Assembly: GCA_008694505.1 (NCBI GenBank)
Contig: VZDJ01007747.1
Coordinates: forward strand, 30,484,574 to 30,548,573
Direction: 5' to 3'
Length of the DNA: 64,000 bases
Source: Cyanoderma ruficeps
Lineage: Eukaryota; Chordata; Aves; Passeriformes; Timaliidae
Part shown: one piece after another, positions 23,989 to 37,100 of the stretch
Numbering within the stretch: position 1 is the first letter of the stretch
Layout of the letters: each line of letters begins with the position of its first letter
Notes under the pieces: generated by a model
Told to the model about the DNA's origin: nothing
Seen by the model: only the letters and a program-made list of their open reading frames with translations
The model's database searches: none
Made by a program: the position numbers and the translations under genes

Positions 23989-26683
23989 GTAAGGGAGTGC
24001 TTTTCAGTGGCTCGTCATTTTTCTGTTCTGGTTATTCTCTTGCAGCGAGGCAGGAGCACCTGTAAACTGGATGCAAGGCACTACCCGAGTCACTTTGAGA
24101 GCGACGTGCACATCAGTGGCTGTCTGTTGTGGATGTTGGTTGTGGTGGTTTAATTTTTCAGGAAAAATAAACTGCATCCAGAGAAGTGCCGGTGTAAACT
24201 TGGGTGTTAAAGTCTGAATCTGTTATTCCTGTTGTAAATATGGCATTTAAAGTAGTGGAGGGTAAAAGCAGATTTTAGGATGATTACAGGCAATCATAAT
24301 GCCTTCAAACTGTCTTGTAATCAAAATTGTTTTGTAATGTATTTGCGTTACCATCATCTCTAGTAGAATTGTTATAAGATCCAGATATATCTTTTATACT
24401 ATTTAAAAACCTGTTGACTATTTAATATACTGTTGACATTTTAAACTGTGCTTGAGGAAGAACTACAATACTCAGATTCAAACTAACCAACTTGAACATA
24501 GGGACAATCAAGTGCAAATTTTATTGCTTGATGCTTTGTTTTTCTTAGAGAGATGACCTCCACTATTAGCAATATTGTTTCTTTATAAAGCAGTAAAAAT
24601 TAAAGCCAGATTATTTTAAGTGCTCTTTCTACATGTGGAATAGTGGAATATTGATTATTTTAACCTTATTTCTAAGAGAGTTTTTATTCTTACCATATGA
24701 AGAGTTAGACTAAAAAAACACTGCTTGCAGCATGGTCGATAATGTAATGACAATCACTGCATCCTAGTGTTTTATTAGATTACAGTCTGAAGTGGTCTGT
24801 TTCTCAAATATTGAAGGAATATTGTATTCTCAAATCTTCCTGTAAGCTGGCGTTTGAATACAGTGTACATACTTACACCTGTGAAAAGGAAAACTTTGTT
24901 GACTAATTATGGTTTTGTGTGGTAACCATAACAAAAATTACGGTTAAGCAAAATTTTCTCCTATGAAAATGTCCGAAGTAGACCTGTTTATGCAACCCTT
25001 TCCTGAAGTGCTGTCTTCCTTTCAAGTGATTTTAAATAAGAAAGTTACTCAGCTGGTACTCTGTGTTGCTGTCTTGTGTGGACTTGCTAGAATCTTGCTA
25101 CAGAATCTTAAAGCCCTGCTGAGATCAAGTGCATTTGTATAAAAAAATATGTTTGTGTTAGAGTACATTATATCAAGTTTAAATGACAACAGAGAGACTC
25201 CCTTAAATGTTTGAACTGATTTTCTTTTTGTGCTGTGTTTAGTTTCAAATAGAAATATCAATTAACATGAGAAATGTTATCGTGAAAGTTATTTCCAGCA
25301 TTAGAGGCTGCAAATATTGGGGAAAAAATCTGTATTTACATTTAGGTTGTTTGGCATGTTTGGGTGTGCTCTGTTGAGTCTGATTGCCACATCTGTTTGG
25401 GTTCCCGGGTAAAATACATCATTTGATTGTTGTCTGTACTTGTTGCTATGGTTGGAGAAGCTGATAATGAAAAGACAATTCAAAACATAGTGAATATGTC
25501 TGTAAGTGGTTGTAAGAAATAAGTTTTTTGTGCAGCTGCCTGTTTTGCCTGTCTCACTGGCCAAAAGTCTGGCAGTCTGTGGGGTGGAAAGAGTCTTAAA
25601 AGTTTCTTCTTACTTAGTGCAGGGCGGGTTTCCAGCATGCCAGCCTGAGGAAACCACAGGAAGACATATATACCCCATTCCTCTGTGATGTTCTACTTCT
25701 GTGAATGATGTAAAAGGCATGTTACATGAGAATCAAGTAACAGTATAAATAGTGATGTGTGTTAATGGGCCTTAGCTAAATTTTACAGACTGAAGAATGT
25801 TTTTTCCTCTTAGTTAAGGAGCAGTGTAGATTTCTTCCCCATTCTTTCCTTAAACTTGTGATTTAAAGATCTGAACTGATTACAATAGGAAAAAAAAAAA
25901 AGCTTTTTACACTTTTACTGGAGAATTGAACAAATTGTCAATATGTTAATCAGTATCAAGGCTATTAATTTCTAATCTTGATTGAAAAGTACATGCATTG
26001 TTAAATTGTGAAAATGTTAAAGAATTTTTTAAGTAGAATGTTTAAAAAAAGGAAATTTTCCGAGTATAGTCTGACTATTCATGTGCTTTTCTGGAAATCG
26101 GTGATGAAATTGGTCTTAGCTTTCTGAAAAATGTTGGGTTTTATAAAGACATTTATAGTTTTATGAGTTTGGGTAGGTTATACCCTTCTTTCTTTCTCAC
26201 AGAGGTTAATATATCCCAACAAAACCTTTCTATTTCTTTCCCACAATTTAATAGCTTACAGTATATAAAACATATCCTATATCTACGTGGAGATCAGAGT
26301 CAGTAATAGTCTCTAACACAGTGCACGTAGTGTATGATGCTGAAACTCCTTCTGAAGCTTTGGTAGAAGCTGAGGCTTCAGAACCCTCTTGTGTTCCTAT
26401 CATGGTAAAAAAAGCCTGAAGATAACTTACACCAGATTGTCATGATTCTGAACTTTGTGAAACACCACATTAATTTGGAAGAGTCAGGTGAAATGATGTA
26501 AATCAAGAACACCCTGTTCAGTGTCATAATAGCTACCATAAGTGTAAAAAATATTCTTCTTTCTTCAGACTCTTCAATGCAAATTGTGCGTATGATAATA
26601 ATAGTATGCAGTTATTTTCATTCTTTTTGAAAATAATGAAGTATTTCAGAGTAAACATTTATATACTTGCTTATACTTGTCCT
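23989..26683 (+). other. KCNIP4: 5' part of a large KCNIP4 intron
   Basis: It starts with donor GTAAGG after the KIS exon. No matching phase-1 acceptor with the EF-hand exon is visible anywhere to 64000. This agrees with the known very long 5' introns of KCNIP4. This segment is AT-rich. No gene, repeat or further exon is supported in it. Confidence 0.75.
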
Positions 26684-27120
26684 GCACTCACTCAGATAAC
26701 AGTATGCTTTCTGTGGTTTTGTCCAATTGCCTTCAACTGCTGAGTGATTCTGTTGTTGTAAGAACCTATGTTCAAATAGATGTTTTTAATATTGTATGAC
26801 AGTTCTGAAAGTGATAAGTAGCAGAATAGATTTATACACTTTAGTAGGTTGCGGGTTTCAGACACTTTATCTCTCAGTTAAATATTATTTTATGATGTAT
26901 TGCACTCACTTAGATTGCAGTATGCTTTCTGCGGTTTTGCCCAGTTGACTTTAACTGCTGAGTGGTTTTACTGTTGTTATAAAAGTATTTTCAAATAGAT
27001 GTTTTTAATATTGTATGACAACTCCTAAAATGATGAGTGGCAGAATAGATTTATTCACTCTCATGGGTTGTAGATTGCACAGGCTTTGTGCCTAGGTTAA
27101 ATTTTTAACTTTTCATAAAT
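26684..27120 (+). repeat. Imperfect tandem duplication, ~218-bp period
   Basis: A segment beginning GCACTCACTCAGATAACAG at 26684 recurs as GCACTCACTTAGATTGCAG at 26902. The copies align almost without gaps over about 168 bp (26684-26851 and 26902-27070), sharing for example CAAATAGATGTTTTTAATA and GCAGAATAGATTTAT. The ~50-bp remainders also look related. Divergence of very roughly 15-20% by eye marks it as old. It does not resemble a transposon I know. Confidence 0.88.
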
Positions 27121-28272
27121 TAGGTTATGTCCTCCGTGCTAAACTTACTGTTTTTTTAAAAAGTAATTTATTAGGTGTAAAGAGTAATGCATTGATACCT
27201 AATCAGGAAAGTTTGTTCCTCGCTATCAATTTAAAATTGTTCCTTCTTGTAATGCAAGTTTTTTCTCAAGTCATTCATAAGTAGAATGAGATACAAGAAC
27301 TGAGTAGCTATATGTACAAGAGGTTACCATCTTGAAATTATGCCATACTCAGGATAGTGATCTGTAAGATTTCAGTATATTTTTTGGTACTTTTCTGAAA
27401 AGTACTTTGCGATCTTCATATATTAGGATAATATACACTTGAAGAAAAAATGAAAGAGATTTTCTTTGTGAATATCTTCCTTACATCTCGGTTTTTCTTG
27501 TTAAAGTTTGGAGACAGAGAGGTTGAAACATCATGAGATCAGCCCATTCTTAAGTTAAAATTGCTTTGTCCTAAAGTTTCTTGGGAAACCTGGATTGCTT
27601 TATGAAAGCTTAATCACTTATTAATTAAGTAAAAATAGACCCCTCTTCATCAAGGTATGTCTTGAAAGCTACACCATTAGGAATAAGGTTCAGAGAAGAA
27701 ATCTGAATTATATGACTGATCAAAAATATTTAAATAGGAATATCTTGGCTTTTAGGAAATGCTCTTACAGCAATTAAAACATCTAATAGGAAAAATGGCA
27801 TGGAAGTAGCCGTATGTATTACTGCAAAATGTGGGTTCCGTGTCTCTGTTACTGGTATCTATCTAAAATCCTTGTTTAGGAGTCCTGAGAGATGCAGCAG
27901 TAGAACTTTACAGCTAAAATTGTAATAATTGAGCTAAATTACTGAAGCACTTGATTCCTCCAAAATGTCAAAGCAGCCTCTAATCCCATTTTAGTAATCT
28001 TGGCTATTAAATACTTAGCATTCATCAGCTGGAAGAAAGAGCAAAACCACGGACACATAGGCAGTTGCTTGTGATATTTACAACAGTTTTTGACAAGGAG
28101 TGGATGTAATTGGAAAGGAAGTGGAAGTTACTTGTGGTTGCTCTGAAACTAGCAGCCTCTGGAGCTGTTTTGCCATCCAGGCTATGATCTGCTGGGAATG
28201 TCAACATTTCCACAGTGATGTCCTTCCTCACAGTGTTCTTCATGGATGCAAAAGGAGTAATACCTCAGAAGC
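27121..28272. other. Intronic stretch, nothing seen
   Basis: AT-rich sequence between the 218-bp duplication and the CR1 fragment. No exon or repeat is supported. Confidence 0.6.
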
Positions 28273-28465
28273 TCGGAATGGTCAGGTTGGAAGGGGCCTC
28301 TGGAGATGATGAAGTCCAACCCCGTGCTAAAGCCGGTTTACGTAGAGCAAGTTCCATAGGGTCACGTCCAGGCAGGTTTTGACCACTTCCAGTGAAGGAG
28401 ACTCCATGAACTCTCTGAGCAGCCTCTTGCAGTGCTCTGTCAGGATTTTCCTCAATATTCATTTC
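28273..28465 (-). mobile_element. CR1 LINE 3' fragment
   Basis: The + strand shows the reverse complement of a CR1 3' end: GGAATGGTCAGGTTGGAAGG, then GTCCAACCCCGTGCTAAAGC, GTCCAGGCAGGTTTTGA, AAGGAGACTCCATGAACTCT and GCAGTGCTCTGTCAGGATTT in consensus order. It is 5'-truncated with moderate divergence. The octamer tail is worn away. It is antisense to KCNIP4 within the intron. Confidence 0.92.
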
Positions 28466-31400
28466 AGAAGATTGATAGTGACTAGCATTTAATCCAGCAA
28501 ATAGTGTGTAATAAACATAGGGGCTTTTATGTCATTTTTCTTTTCTTAAATCGGTCTGGATGTCAAAGAGAGTTATGCACAGAATTGTGAAGTATGGAAG
28601 CAAACGTGGACCAATATGTGTAATGATTAGGCAAAGCTGACAGTGGGCAAAAGATAAAAATATGATAGAAATTTTAATATTAATAATTTCAGCATTCCTT
28701 AGAAGTAATTTGTTCAATTAAGTCTTCATAAATTACAAGATAAATTGAATGAAAACAACTGTTGAAATAACTCTTCATATGCAGATGAGTGAGCAGTAGA
28801 TAGAAATCTTTAACACTGAACTCCAGTGAATTTTTTCTTGATTAAGTATGTAGCTGAAACAGCACTAGCAAGTCATTTGTAGACAGCAGCATGTACTGTA
28901 GTTTACTTGGAATTATGCACATGTGAACATCTGACCAGGTTGTGCATCTGGCATGACTGGTCAGCAAGCCACTACTTGGCAGAATGAATAAGAGAAAAGC
29001 TCTTCCCATTTTTTCTACTGGAAACTCCAACTTATGGACACAGTCTTAGAAAAAACAGAAATAGTCAATTAAGAAATCAGCTTGCTAGCCATGAGCATTT
29101 GTAATAGGTGCCTTCAGCTGTTAGATTGCCTGCTTTAAGCAGTCTGTCATCTCTGAGTCATCTTCTGAAGGTTGGCCCATTGTTGCTGAAAAACCTGGTG
29201 TTCCCAGGTCTGTGTCTGCTGAAGAGTGTCTTTTCTCAACACTTACTGTCACACTCAATAATAATATCTGTGTCTAGTGCTTTACATCTACAAAGACTGA
29301 AGTAGATAAATACAGTAATTGAAAGGATGCCAAAGAGATGGATAGAGTTCTACACTCTGAATTATCAACGCAATGTTTTGTTTTGCAAACTTAGTATTTT
29401 ATAATTAACATTAAAAAAAAGTATTAGTTTCCTATGCAAGTTTTAAATGCATCAGTTCATTTGGTTATTTCCCTTTTTTTCCATATGTTCACCCTAACTC
29501 TCACATTTATAAGTAATGTAGATACTATACCACGGAACAAAAATGAGTTTTTAAATAAAGATTCTCTCTTTATTGCAGGGTTGCAACATTTTGGCTATCT
29601 AATGCATCTTCCTACAGAATTCCTAATTTTTAATATATGTTTCTGACTGATTTTACCTTTAGTCACCTTCACTCAAAATATTCCTCAGCTTTAGAATATC
29701 ACTCTTTTTGGCATACAAATAATTTTGCATCTTCTTAAGATTTAGAGAAGTTCTTGTGTTTTACCCATTGTTACTTTGTTTATAATTTTTTATAGGAGAG
29801 TTCTTCCTTTAGTTATCTGACCTATTTTTCTGGTGATTAATTGTGCAGCACCTGGTAGAAAGTTCAGTTCAGCCAGACTGAACGCTGCCTAGATCTAATG
29901 AGGTGGATGATTTTATCTGACACAACTCTGTTTTTCCTTTCTGCAGTCATTTTTCCCAGTGGTATCTCTAGAGGTATGTGGTTCTCCAGGCACATTTTCT
30001 TTATTGGATCAATAGTCCAAAAAATATTCTGTAAACAGATAAAATTTCAATCATCCAAAGTGGACTACAAGAGCTATTTTCTTGTTGATGATGTGAGATA
30101 ATGAAAGGAGAGTAGATCAGGTAAATATGTACTTATTAATCAGATATTTATTTATCAGTAGTTAAGAGTTATTGTAGGGAATACATAGAAGAAATGTGAT
30201 TATTATTTTAACTCTCGTTACTAAAACGAAATCCTAATACAGAAAAAAAAGCCCAAATCTGAAATAGAAAATAAAAAGAGTGACTAGAGCAGTGAGTTTT
30301 TGAGAACATTAAGGACAATACTTTTATTGGATATCAGCCTTATGAGATTATGTCAGTAACACTCACCAGCTGTTGTAGGTACATCAAAACAGACTTTTGT
30401 ACATCCATAATTTTATCTATTCTTTCGGTACTAGAAGCTCATACTCAGCATTTTTTTCTAACAGCTTCTCTGCAAAATGATGGGGTGTCTCTAGATAACC
30501 AGAAAAGAGTTTCTCCTGATGGAAAAAAGTAATCTATATACAGCCACTTCTAGCCTGTGTCTGAGGAACTTTCAGTAACAGCAGAACCAAGATGCTGCCT
30601 GCATAAGTTTCTCTGATGGTGACAGCCCATTCTTAACAGCTGCACCTAAAAAGAAGACAGAGATTTATCTTGTTTAGTGAACCTGATATTTCTGTAAAGC
30701 CAAAATTTCTGCAGATAATCCATAATATTCAAGTGTAGTGAGTGTTATACCCCTTGGAGAATAGGACCATATTCTTCTCAACACGAGGATGTGGTCTGTC
30801 CTCTTGGAAAGTGATCTATCATCTCAGTAAAGTCCTTGACTATTTTTTCATTCAAAAGAAATTTTTTCCATACTGAATCAAATTTTGTTTAGCCTGAGGA
30901 TATACATGTTAAATTTTGAAATTATATTAATATGCCATCTGAGTTACCTGCTTGGAAGTCTGAGATTTAAATTTATGTTTGCAAGACAGTGAGAATACCT
31001 GTACCTTCAAATATCAAGTGTGCCACTGAACATTTAGTAAGATCCCAGGGACAGGAGGTCCATCAGAGGTCTGCCTTAGTTCCCTTGTAACCTGCAGCTG
31101 ATGATAAATGGAATTATGGGCAGTTTGAGTTTTCTAACTTTTTAATACATTCATACTATGTTCATTAGATATATTTATTCGACCACAATCTAAATTGCAT
31201 CAGTTTCCCTCTTATTCATCACACAGAGTTCACATTCTAGCCAACTTTATGGCTAGATGAGTAGTCTGAGATGAATCAGGTTACCAGAACAGGAGTAATT
31301 ATTCTCAGGAGTGAAGGAGTATAATGGAAGGCAGAATAGGATGCTGAAATTGTTGTTTTGAAAGTTGACAATTGAGATACGACAAAATGTAGTTCATTTG

Positions 31401-32119
31401 CTCACAATCAATTAAAATAGATTTAATAGTTCAGCAATAACAAAGAAGTCATTAAGACATGAAAGTATTCTCAGTCAGCTTGGTTGCTGCTGACCCATTC
31501 AGTGAGAACATGGCTCACCTTTGAGTCATTATGGCAAAAATTGCCATAATCTGATAAAAGTTATAGTTTAAATGCTACTGATTTTTCTAGTTGCTTCCTT
31601 ACCATTATCTTACAGGACTATTATAAGAAGCTCACTTTCTGCTTGCTAGAATTTTTGGACTGAGCAAAAAATTGGTAGACCCAAAACATTCCTATTTAAA
31701 AGGTATTCTCATTGTAAAAACCCAAACTAAAGATTCATCACAATATCCTTTGTAGATTAACTTAATCTGTGTTTAGGAACTTCACTTTTCTCTTTCAGAA
31801 ACCAAGTAAAGCTACTTTAGCACTTCTACCATTTGTTTTCTAGATTCAAAATAACTTTTGTCACTCTTTCCTGAACCTTTTTCATTTTTTATTAATCTTC
31901 TTGGGGAATTGATATTCAGACTGGACAGAGGATCTAAAATCGATTTCTGACAGATCAGAGGTAAGACATAATATCCCTGCCTTGCCTATATGTGTTATCT
32001 TACCATTGATACAGCTGAGCAATAATTAGCTCATTTTACACTTTTTTTGCAATACAGAGATATTCACATCAACGATTCTACACAGAAATAAAGATATGAG
32101 TGAAATTATTTGCTCTTTG
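28466..32119. other. Intronic stretch, no gene seen
   Basis: AT-rich intronic DNA. Open frames are short and unconvincing. The one structured element is the 10-bp-arm hairpin at 31528-31550. Confidence 0.6.
31528..31550. repeat. Inverted repeat, 10-bp arms, 3-nt loop
   Basis: ATTATGGCAA and TTGCCATAAT are exact reverse complements separated by AAA. It is a compact perfect hairpin in the KCNIP4 intron. Confidence 0.75.
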
Positions 32120-32214
32120 TTTTTATTTTGTTGGTTTTTTGGTGTTTTTTGTGGGTTTTGTTGTTGAGGGGTTTTTTTGTTTTGTTTTGTTTTTGAGGGG
32201 TTTTTTGTTGTTAG
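32120..32214 (+). repeat. G/T-only low-complexity tract at gap edge
   Basis: Nearly 100 bp composed almost entirely of T and G, including GTTTTGTTTTGTTTT and two GAGGGGTTTTTT blocks. It runs directly into the assembly gap, so the true length is unknown. Confidence 0.85.
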
Positions 32215-32377
32215 NNNNNNNNNNNNNNNNNNNNNNNNNNNNNNNNNNNNNNNNNNNNNNNNNNNNNNNNNNNNNNNNNNNNNNNNNNNNNNNNNNNNNN
32301 NNNNNNNNNNNNNNNNNNNNNNNNNNNNNNNNNNNNNNNNNNNNNNNNNNNNNNNNNNNNNNNNNNNNNNNNNNNNN
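32215..32377. other. Assembly gap (163 N)
   Basis: A run of 163 unresolved bases. Both edges are G/T-rich simple repeat: TTTTG type on the left, GGTTT type on the right. Frames reported across it are meaningless. Confidence 0.99.
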
Positions 32378-32412
32378 GTTTGGTTTGGTTTGGTTTGGTG
32401 GGTTTTTTTTGT
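32378..32412 (+). repeat. (GGTTT)n tract at gap edge
   Basis: Four consecutive GTTTG-type pentamers followed by GGTGGG and a T-run. The gap probably hides more of this pentanucleotide array. Confidence 0.85.
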
Positions 32413-33888
32413 TCCTTCTTAAAGATCCAGTAATCTGGCGATTTTTCTTCTGGTTATAAACCTGCAGGATCACAACTCTTAATTTGTAAAGAGAGATTCT
32501 GCAGTCAGGAAAAATGATAAAATGTAATTTTTCATTCACAGATTTTTTATTTTTCTAAATCTCTGTAGTGAATATTTATTGAAGTGGTAAAGTACCAAAT
32601 TCAATATTGGTATATTTTCTATATTCACTAATGCTTTTGTTATGTGGATGCATAGAACAACAAAGTGTAGGATTGGGGTTCCAAGTAGCATGCTCAACAG
32701 TGTCAGTATCACTATCTGGATTAAAGCAAATTTCTTTTTTTTTCCTGTGGGTGGAGGGAATGAAACCCTTTAGTTATTTTGCTAGTAAGTGTTTTCCATT
32801 ATTTAAAATCCAATGGTCTCAGTAACCAAGTACATGCCTATTTGGACCCAGTTGAAGCTGATTAGAGTCTTGACCTCAGCCTGTTTCTTGAAAGTGAGCT
32901 GTAATGGGCAAGTAATTCAAGTCCTTGAGCAGTGGCCTTGCTGGGAAGATAAAAGGCGAAAGCATCTCCCCTCATCCATCAGATAGTTTGTCAGTTCCAG
33001 GCCTTTTCTCATATAATTACTGAAGGGAATGATTACCTTGCTCCAAGTGAACCACCTGACGTGCTTTGGACTCATCTATTTTTCAGCAGCAGACGTGGCT
33101 GTGGGTAGCCCTCCTAGTGAATGGCACAATTCAACAGGTGGTGAATCAATCTCGTCTGCACCTATGTTTTGTAATGCCATGCTTTTAAGGACAGATCACT
33201 GTTACTGAGTCCTTGTGCTCATGGAAGCTATATATCTCTTATTTGATCCTGTGGCATCTTGCTTTGAGGTTAAGGAAAGTGTGTGCAATATGCCACAGAA
33301 ATGAAAGTGTATGCTTTGGTATTTTTCTGTGCTGGTTCTCTCTGGGGAAGATTCCCTAACCAGGAAGGAGTTAAAAGGAAGGAGGACACTTCAAGAGGAA
33401 GCAGACATTTACAGCAGACATTCTCAGCTGTCAAACAGCATCCACTTTGACCCTAAAGAGGACCAATATTTTATGTATACTATTTATTTTTATTAACTGA
33501 GAGTTAATGGTTTATTTCTTGAAGAATGAATTTGGTTTAATATATTAACTTCTTTTCTAACATACAACATATGTTGTAATATTAGTTTAGGGAATATATT
33601 GTAATGTAAATTTGGGAAATACCTTAATTTCATGATGTGTCTGATCATTTGAGTCTTTCATGTCTCCAAGTGTTCCTCACCAGTGTCCTGGTAGTGTGAC
33701 TCAGAAGGAAACAGTTAGCAGTTTCCTGGTGAAGGGCAAAAGGAATTCTCTCTATTAGTATATTACTACTAAGATTGCTTCATGAACTTTCCAACTGCTA
33801 GATGCCATGATTCTTGGGACAGCTTTCAAATGCTGGAAAATCCTAAAACATTGAGGGATATCAGGATGGTAATGGCTTAGCTAGTTTT
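32413..33888. other. Intronic stretch, no gene seen
   Basis: No exon is supported. A 16-bp perfect palindrome lies at 33563-33578. A purine-rich part near 33350-33420 matches nothing I recognise. Confidence 0.6.
33563..33578. repeat. 16-bp perfect palindrome
   Basis: TACAACATATGTTGTA is exactly self-complementary and centred on an E-box-like CATATG. Seen directly. No function is established. Confidence 0.6.
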
Positions 33889-34100
33889 ATAGAATCATAG
33901 AATCATTAAGGTTGGAAAAGACCTCCAAGATCATTGAGTCCAATTTTTGACTGAATACCACCATATCAACTAAAGCATAGTACTAAATGCCTCATCCAGT
34001 TGTTTTTTGAGCACTTCCAGGGATGACGACACCACCACTTCCCTGGGCAGCCTGTTCCAATCCTTGACAATCCTTTCAGTGAAGAAATTCTTTCTTATGG
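33889..34100 (-). mobile_element. CR1 LINE 3' fragment with tail
   Basis: The + strand begins AGAATCATAGAATCATTAAG, the inverted CR1 3' octamer tail. It continues GGTTGGAAAAGACCTCCAAG, GAGCACTTCCAGGGATGACG, CACCACTTCCCTGGGCAGCC and TTTCAGTGAAGAAATTCTTT, all in CR1 order. It is 5'-truncated and well preserved relative to the other copies, antisense to KCNIP4. Confidence 0.95.
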
Positions 34101-37100
34101 GGTTGTACTGCAGCATATTCCAAGGTTATGCTCTATACCCTGCAGTGAATTTGTGTCCTGACAAGGAGGATGGAAGGTTGTTTAGCAGCAAATGAAAGGT
34201 ACAAGTAAACAAGTGGAAGGATTTTATTCCTCAAACATACGAAGTTGCACTTGAGCTTCAGCTAGAGATGTCCCAAGGTGTAACAAGCAGATGGATTTAG
34301 GGACACAGCTTACTAAATTACTGTCCAGTATTTATCTATTAGCCTATGGCTGTCGCTTTATTGTGGCAAAGACATTAAGAATGTAGATAATGACATCCAT
34401 AATCCACTTTGAAATCCTATTACCTGCCTCCCAAATAGATACATTTGGTGTAATGTCTTTGTATACTTACTGCTCAGAGCAACTAAGTTACTTGGAGGTG
34501 AGATATACCTTTGCAAATTCCAGTCTCCTCTGAGCCTCCTTTGTGTTTTATTATCTACTGTATTATACAGTTATTTTGCTTTGATCTATGGGTATTGATG
34601 TTTTTCCCATCCTTTCCTTTGAAATCCTAGCTCTGTAGTATAAATCTTGATGGACTTTACCTTACATCACACAACACTTGTGTAACATGACTTACCAGTT
34701 TTCAAATCCCACAGTCCTCAATTCAACTCACATTGGCTGCAGCCTTTTGCAACACCAGATGTGGCTCAAGCACAAATAATATTTAATAGAGGGTTTAATT
34801 AGTTTTATTCTGAGATGCCCTCAAATGCTTTTATCTGCTGTACATTTACAGCCACAGTCTCATGAATATGATCACTGGAGATCTTAGAGAGGTAATGGTC
34901 TTTTTTGTTGATTCACCTTGTGTTTACCTCTAACATTTATTTTGGACGGTGATTGCCAAGAATTTGGCAATAAGTGCTTAGTAACAGGACTATAGCCCAC
35001 AGTTTGTAATCTGTCTGTAGAACACACACTGGTGATGCAGTGCATAGGCAGAACAGGTTTCCTTTTCACAGTCTGCTTATCAGACTCAGCTGGAAAAAAG
35101 CATAATTTTTAAGTCATGCCAAGCCAGTATTAGGGAGGAGTAACTTTGAACTCAGTTGGGCTTTCAATGAGCAAAACAGTTATATTCAAATCTAGTATTT
35201 GTGTCGCTCTGAAGAGCCCTCTTGGCTGGGAGCCTCTCTGGCAATGGTGTACAGAGCTCAGAGAAGCAATGTATGCTAATCTTACCAATTCTCCGGGCTT
35301 GTTTTAGGTGTTACATTTGCTGCCTTCCATTTGTCTGGCATAAGAGACATGCTATAGACAGTATAGATTTTCTAATACAATACTGGAGTTCCCACTATAT
35401 CATCAGCTGAATGGATATAATCCTGCTTGCTATAATCTGCTACAATTCAGTTGTTTTATTGTTATAGTGCCTTTTTTACTGAGGTGCCATCTGAATTCAG
35501 ACTCTGCGTTCCTTGAATATGCAATCTCTGACTCATCCTTTTTGAGTAGCTAATTCAGCATAGGATTACTTGGACTTTTTTGATTCTGGATTATTGTAAC
35601 TATTTCTAATCATGTTCTGTTTAATGTGCTATGTGTCCTTCTCCGTCAGTACAAAACAGCAGTGAGGCAATACCAGGAAAGCATGGTGCTGGTGTGGCAA
35701 ACCAGATGTAGAGATGAAATTGCCAAGGTAATCAGGCCATGAGGTCTCTGCTTTCCATTCCTCACCAATGCCTGCTGCTGTCCAGCAGCAACACTGGAAT
35801 GCACAGTCAGCTCTGGCTGACTGCACCTGGCTAGCAAGTATTTTTTACTTTCATCTCTGGATTAGACCTTCTCTTTGGACAGTATTTTACAGCAGCAGCA
35901 GCATTGTTATTTGTTGTTAGTATTTACACTGGGATTAATTATTTTTTGTTCTTGGAATTCTTCTCCAAAGCAGAATCTGAGAGAAATTTATAACTGCCCA
36001 TGTTTTTCTAGTGTAGAAATGTGTGCAGTTCACATGTTGGCTTTTTGGAGTCTTTAGTAGATCATCTGGGAGAGTGGGACTAAAGCAGCTGCAATAGTAA
36101 ATTATTTCTCATAGGAAGCATTTTCTTTATGACAGAAGTAATGATAAGGTTGTCCCCAAAAAAAATTGAATCAGCAAATTCTGACATTGTAGTTTCCCAA
36201 CAACTTGTTGTGCGCTCCAACAGGATGGGCTATGCTTCTGCATGTAACAAGCATACACATGGAAACTCTTTAGAAAACTTTCTCCTTTTTAATGTTTCAA
36301 TCTGATTACGACTCTAGCTAGTTAGATAGCCCTTTAAAGGTGCTCAAAGGCAGGGCTTTGAATTAAACAAGTTAATAGAGCCTAACTGGAGACCCTGGGA
36401 AAACCGTAGAGGAGAGTGGTTGTCGGAGCAGAAGACATCCAGCAACTCTGATTTACTACCATCAATAAAAGAAGTTAAGCCAGGACTTCCCCTAGAATTT
36501 CATGTACTCTAAGTAGCCTTTCTGACAAACAAATACATCTCCACTGAGGTTCTGTTCCTGGCAGTTCTATTTCAGGAAGAAGGAATAAATATGAAAATGT
36601 GAAAAGGCTACCAGGTTAGGTGGAAACGAAAGTTAGGTGGAAATGATTATAACTTTGGAGTTACTAGTTTGTTTTCAGCCTTCAGCACTCCAATTAAAAT
36701 CTCATCACTGTTACTTAAAGCTAATGCAGTTTTTGTAGATGTCATAGTAAATTTTGACTGACTGAAATAAAAACTGGTAAGAGCTCCACTGTGTGGAGCT
36801 GTATTTTAATTCTAGGGTATCTACACAGGAGGTAATTGCTCAGTCTTTGCAAGAAAAAGGACAGTTTTTCCTTGTATGCCTTGCAAAGGATACATAATGG
36901 ATGATAAAGAGATTGCTTTATAAAGGAAACTCCTTTATAGCCTAACATGTAATTATCCATTACAGAAATTGAAATGAAATTGCTGGACTGCATATGTCAA
37001 TCCTCCTCTGTTGCCCAACAATCACGTTTGGTTTTTAATTGCTAATTTTCTTCTGTCTTCTCTTGGCACAGCCATTATATTTCTTGTTTGCATTATCTGA

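Noticed and set aside
24020..24045. Acceptor-like TTCTCTTGCAG shortly after the KCNIP4a donor
   Set aside because: Using it would need an intron of only about 57 nt, below normal vertebrate size, and the following sequence does not continue KChIP4.
32100..32539. Open frames spanning the N gap
   Set aside because: They exist only because N codons cannot contain stops. The sequence is simple repeat.
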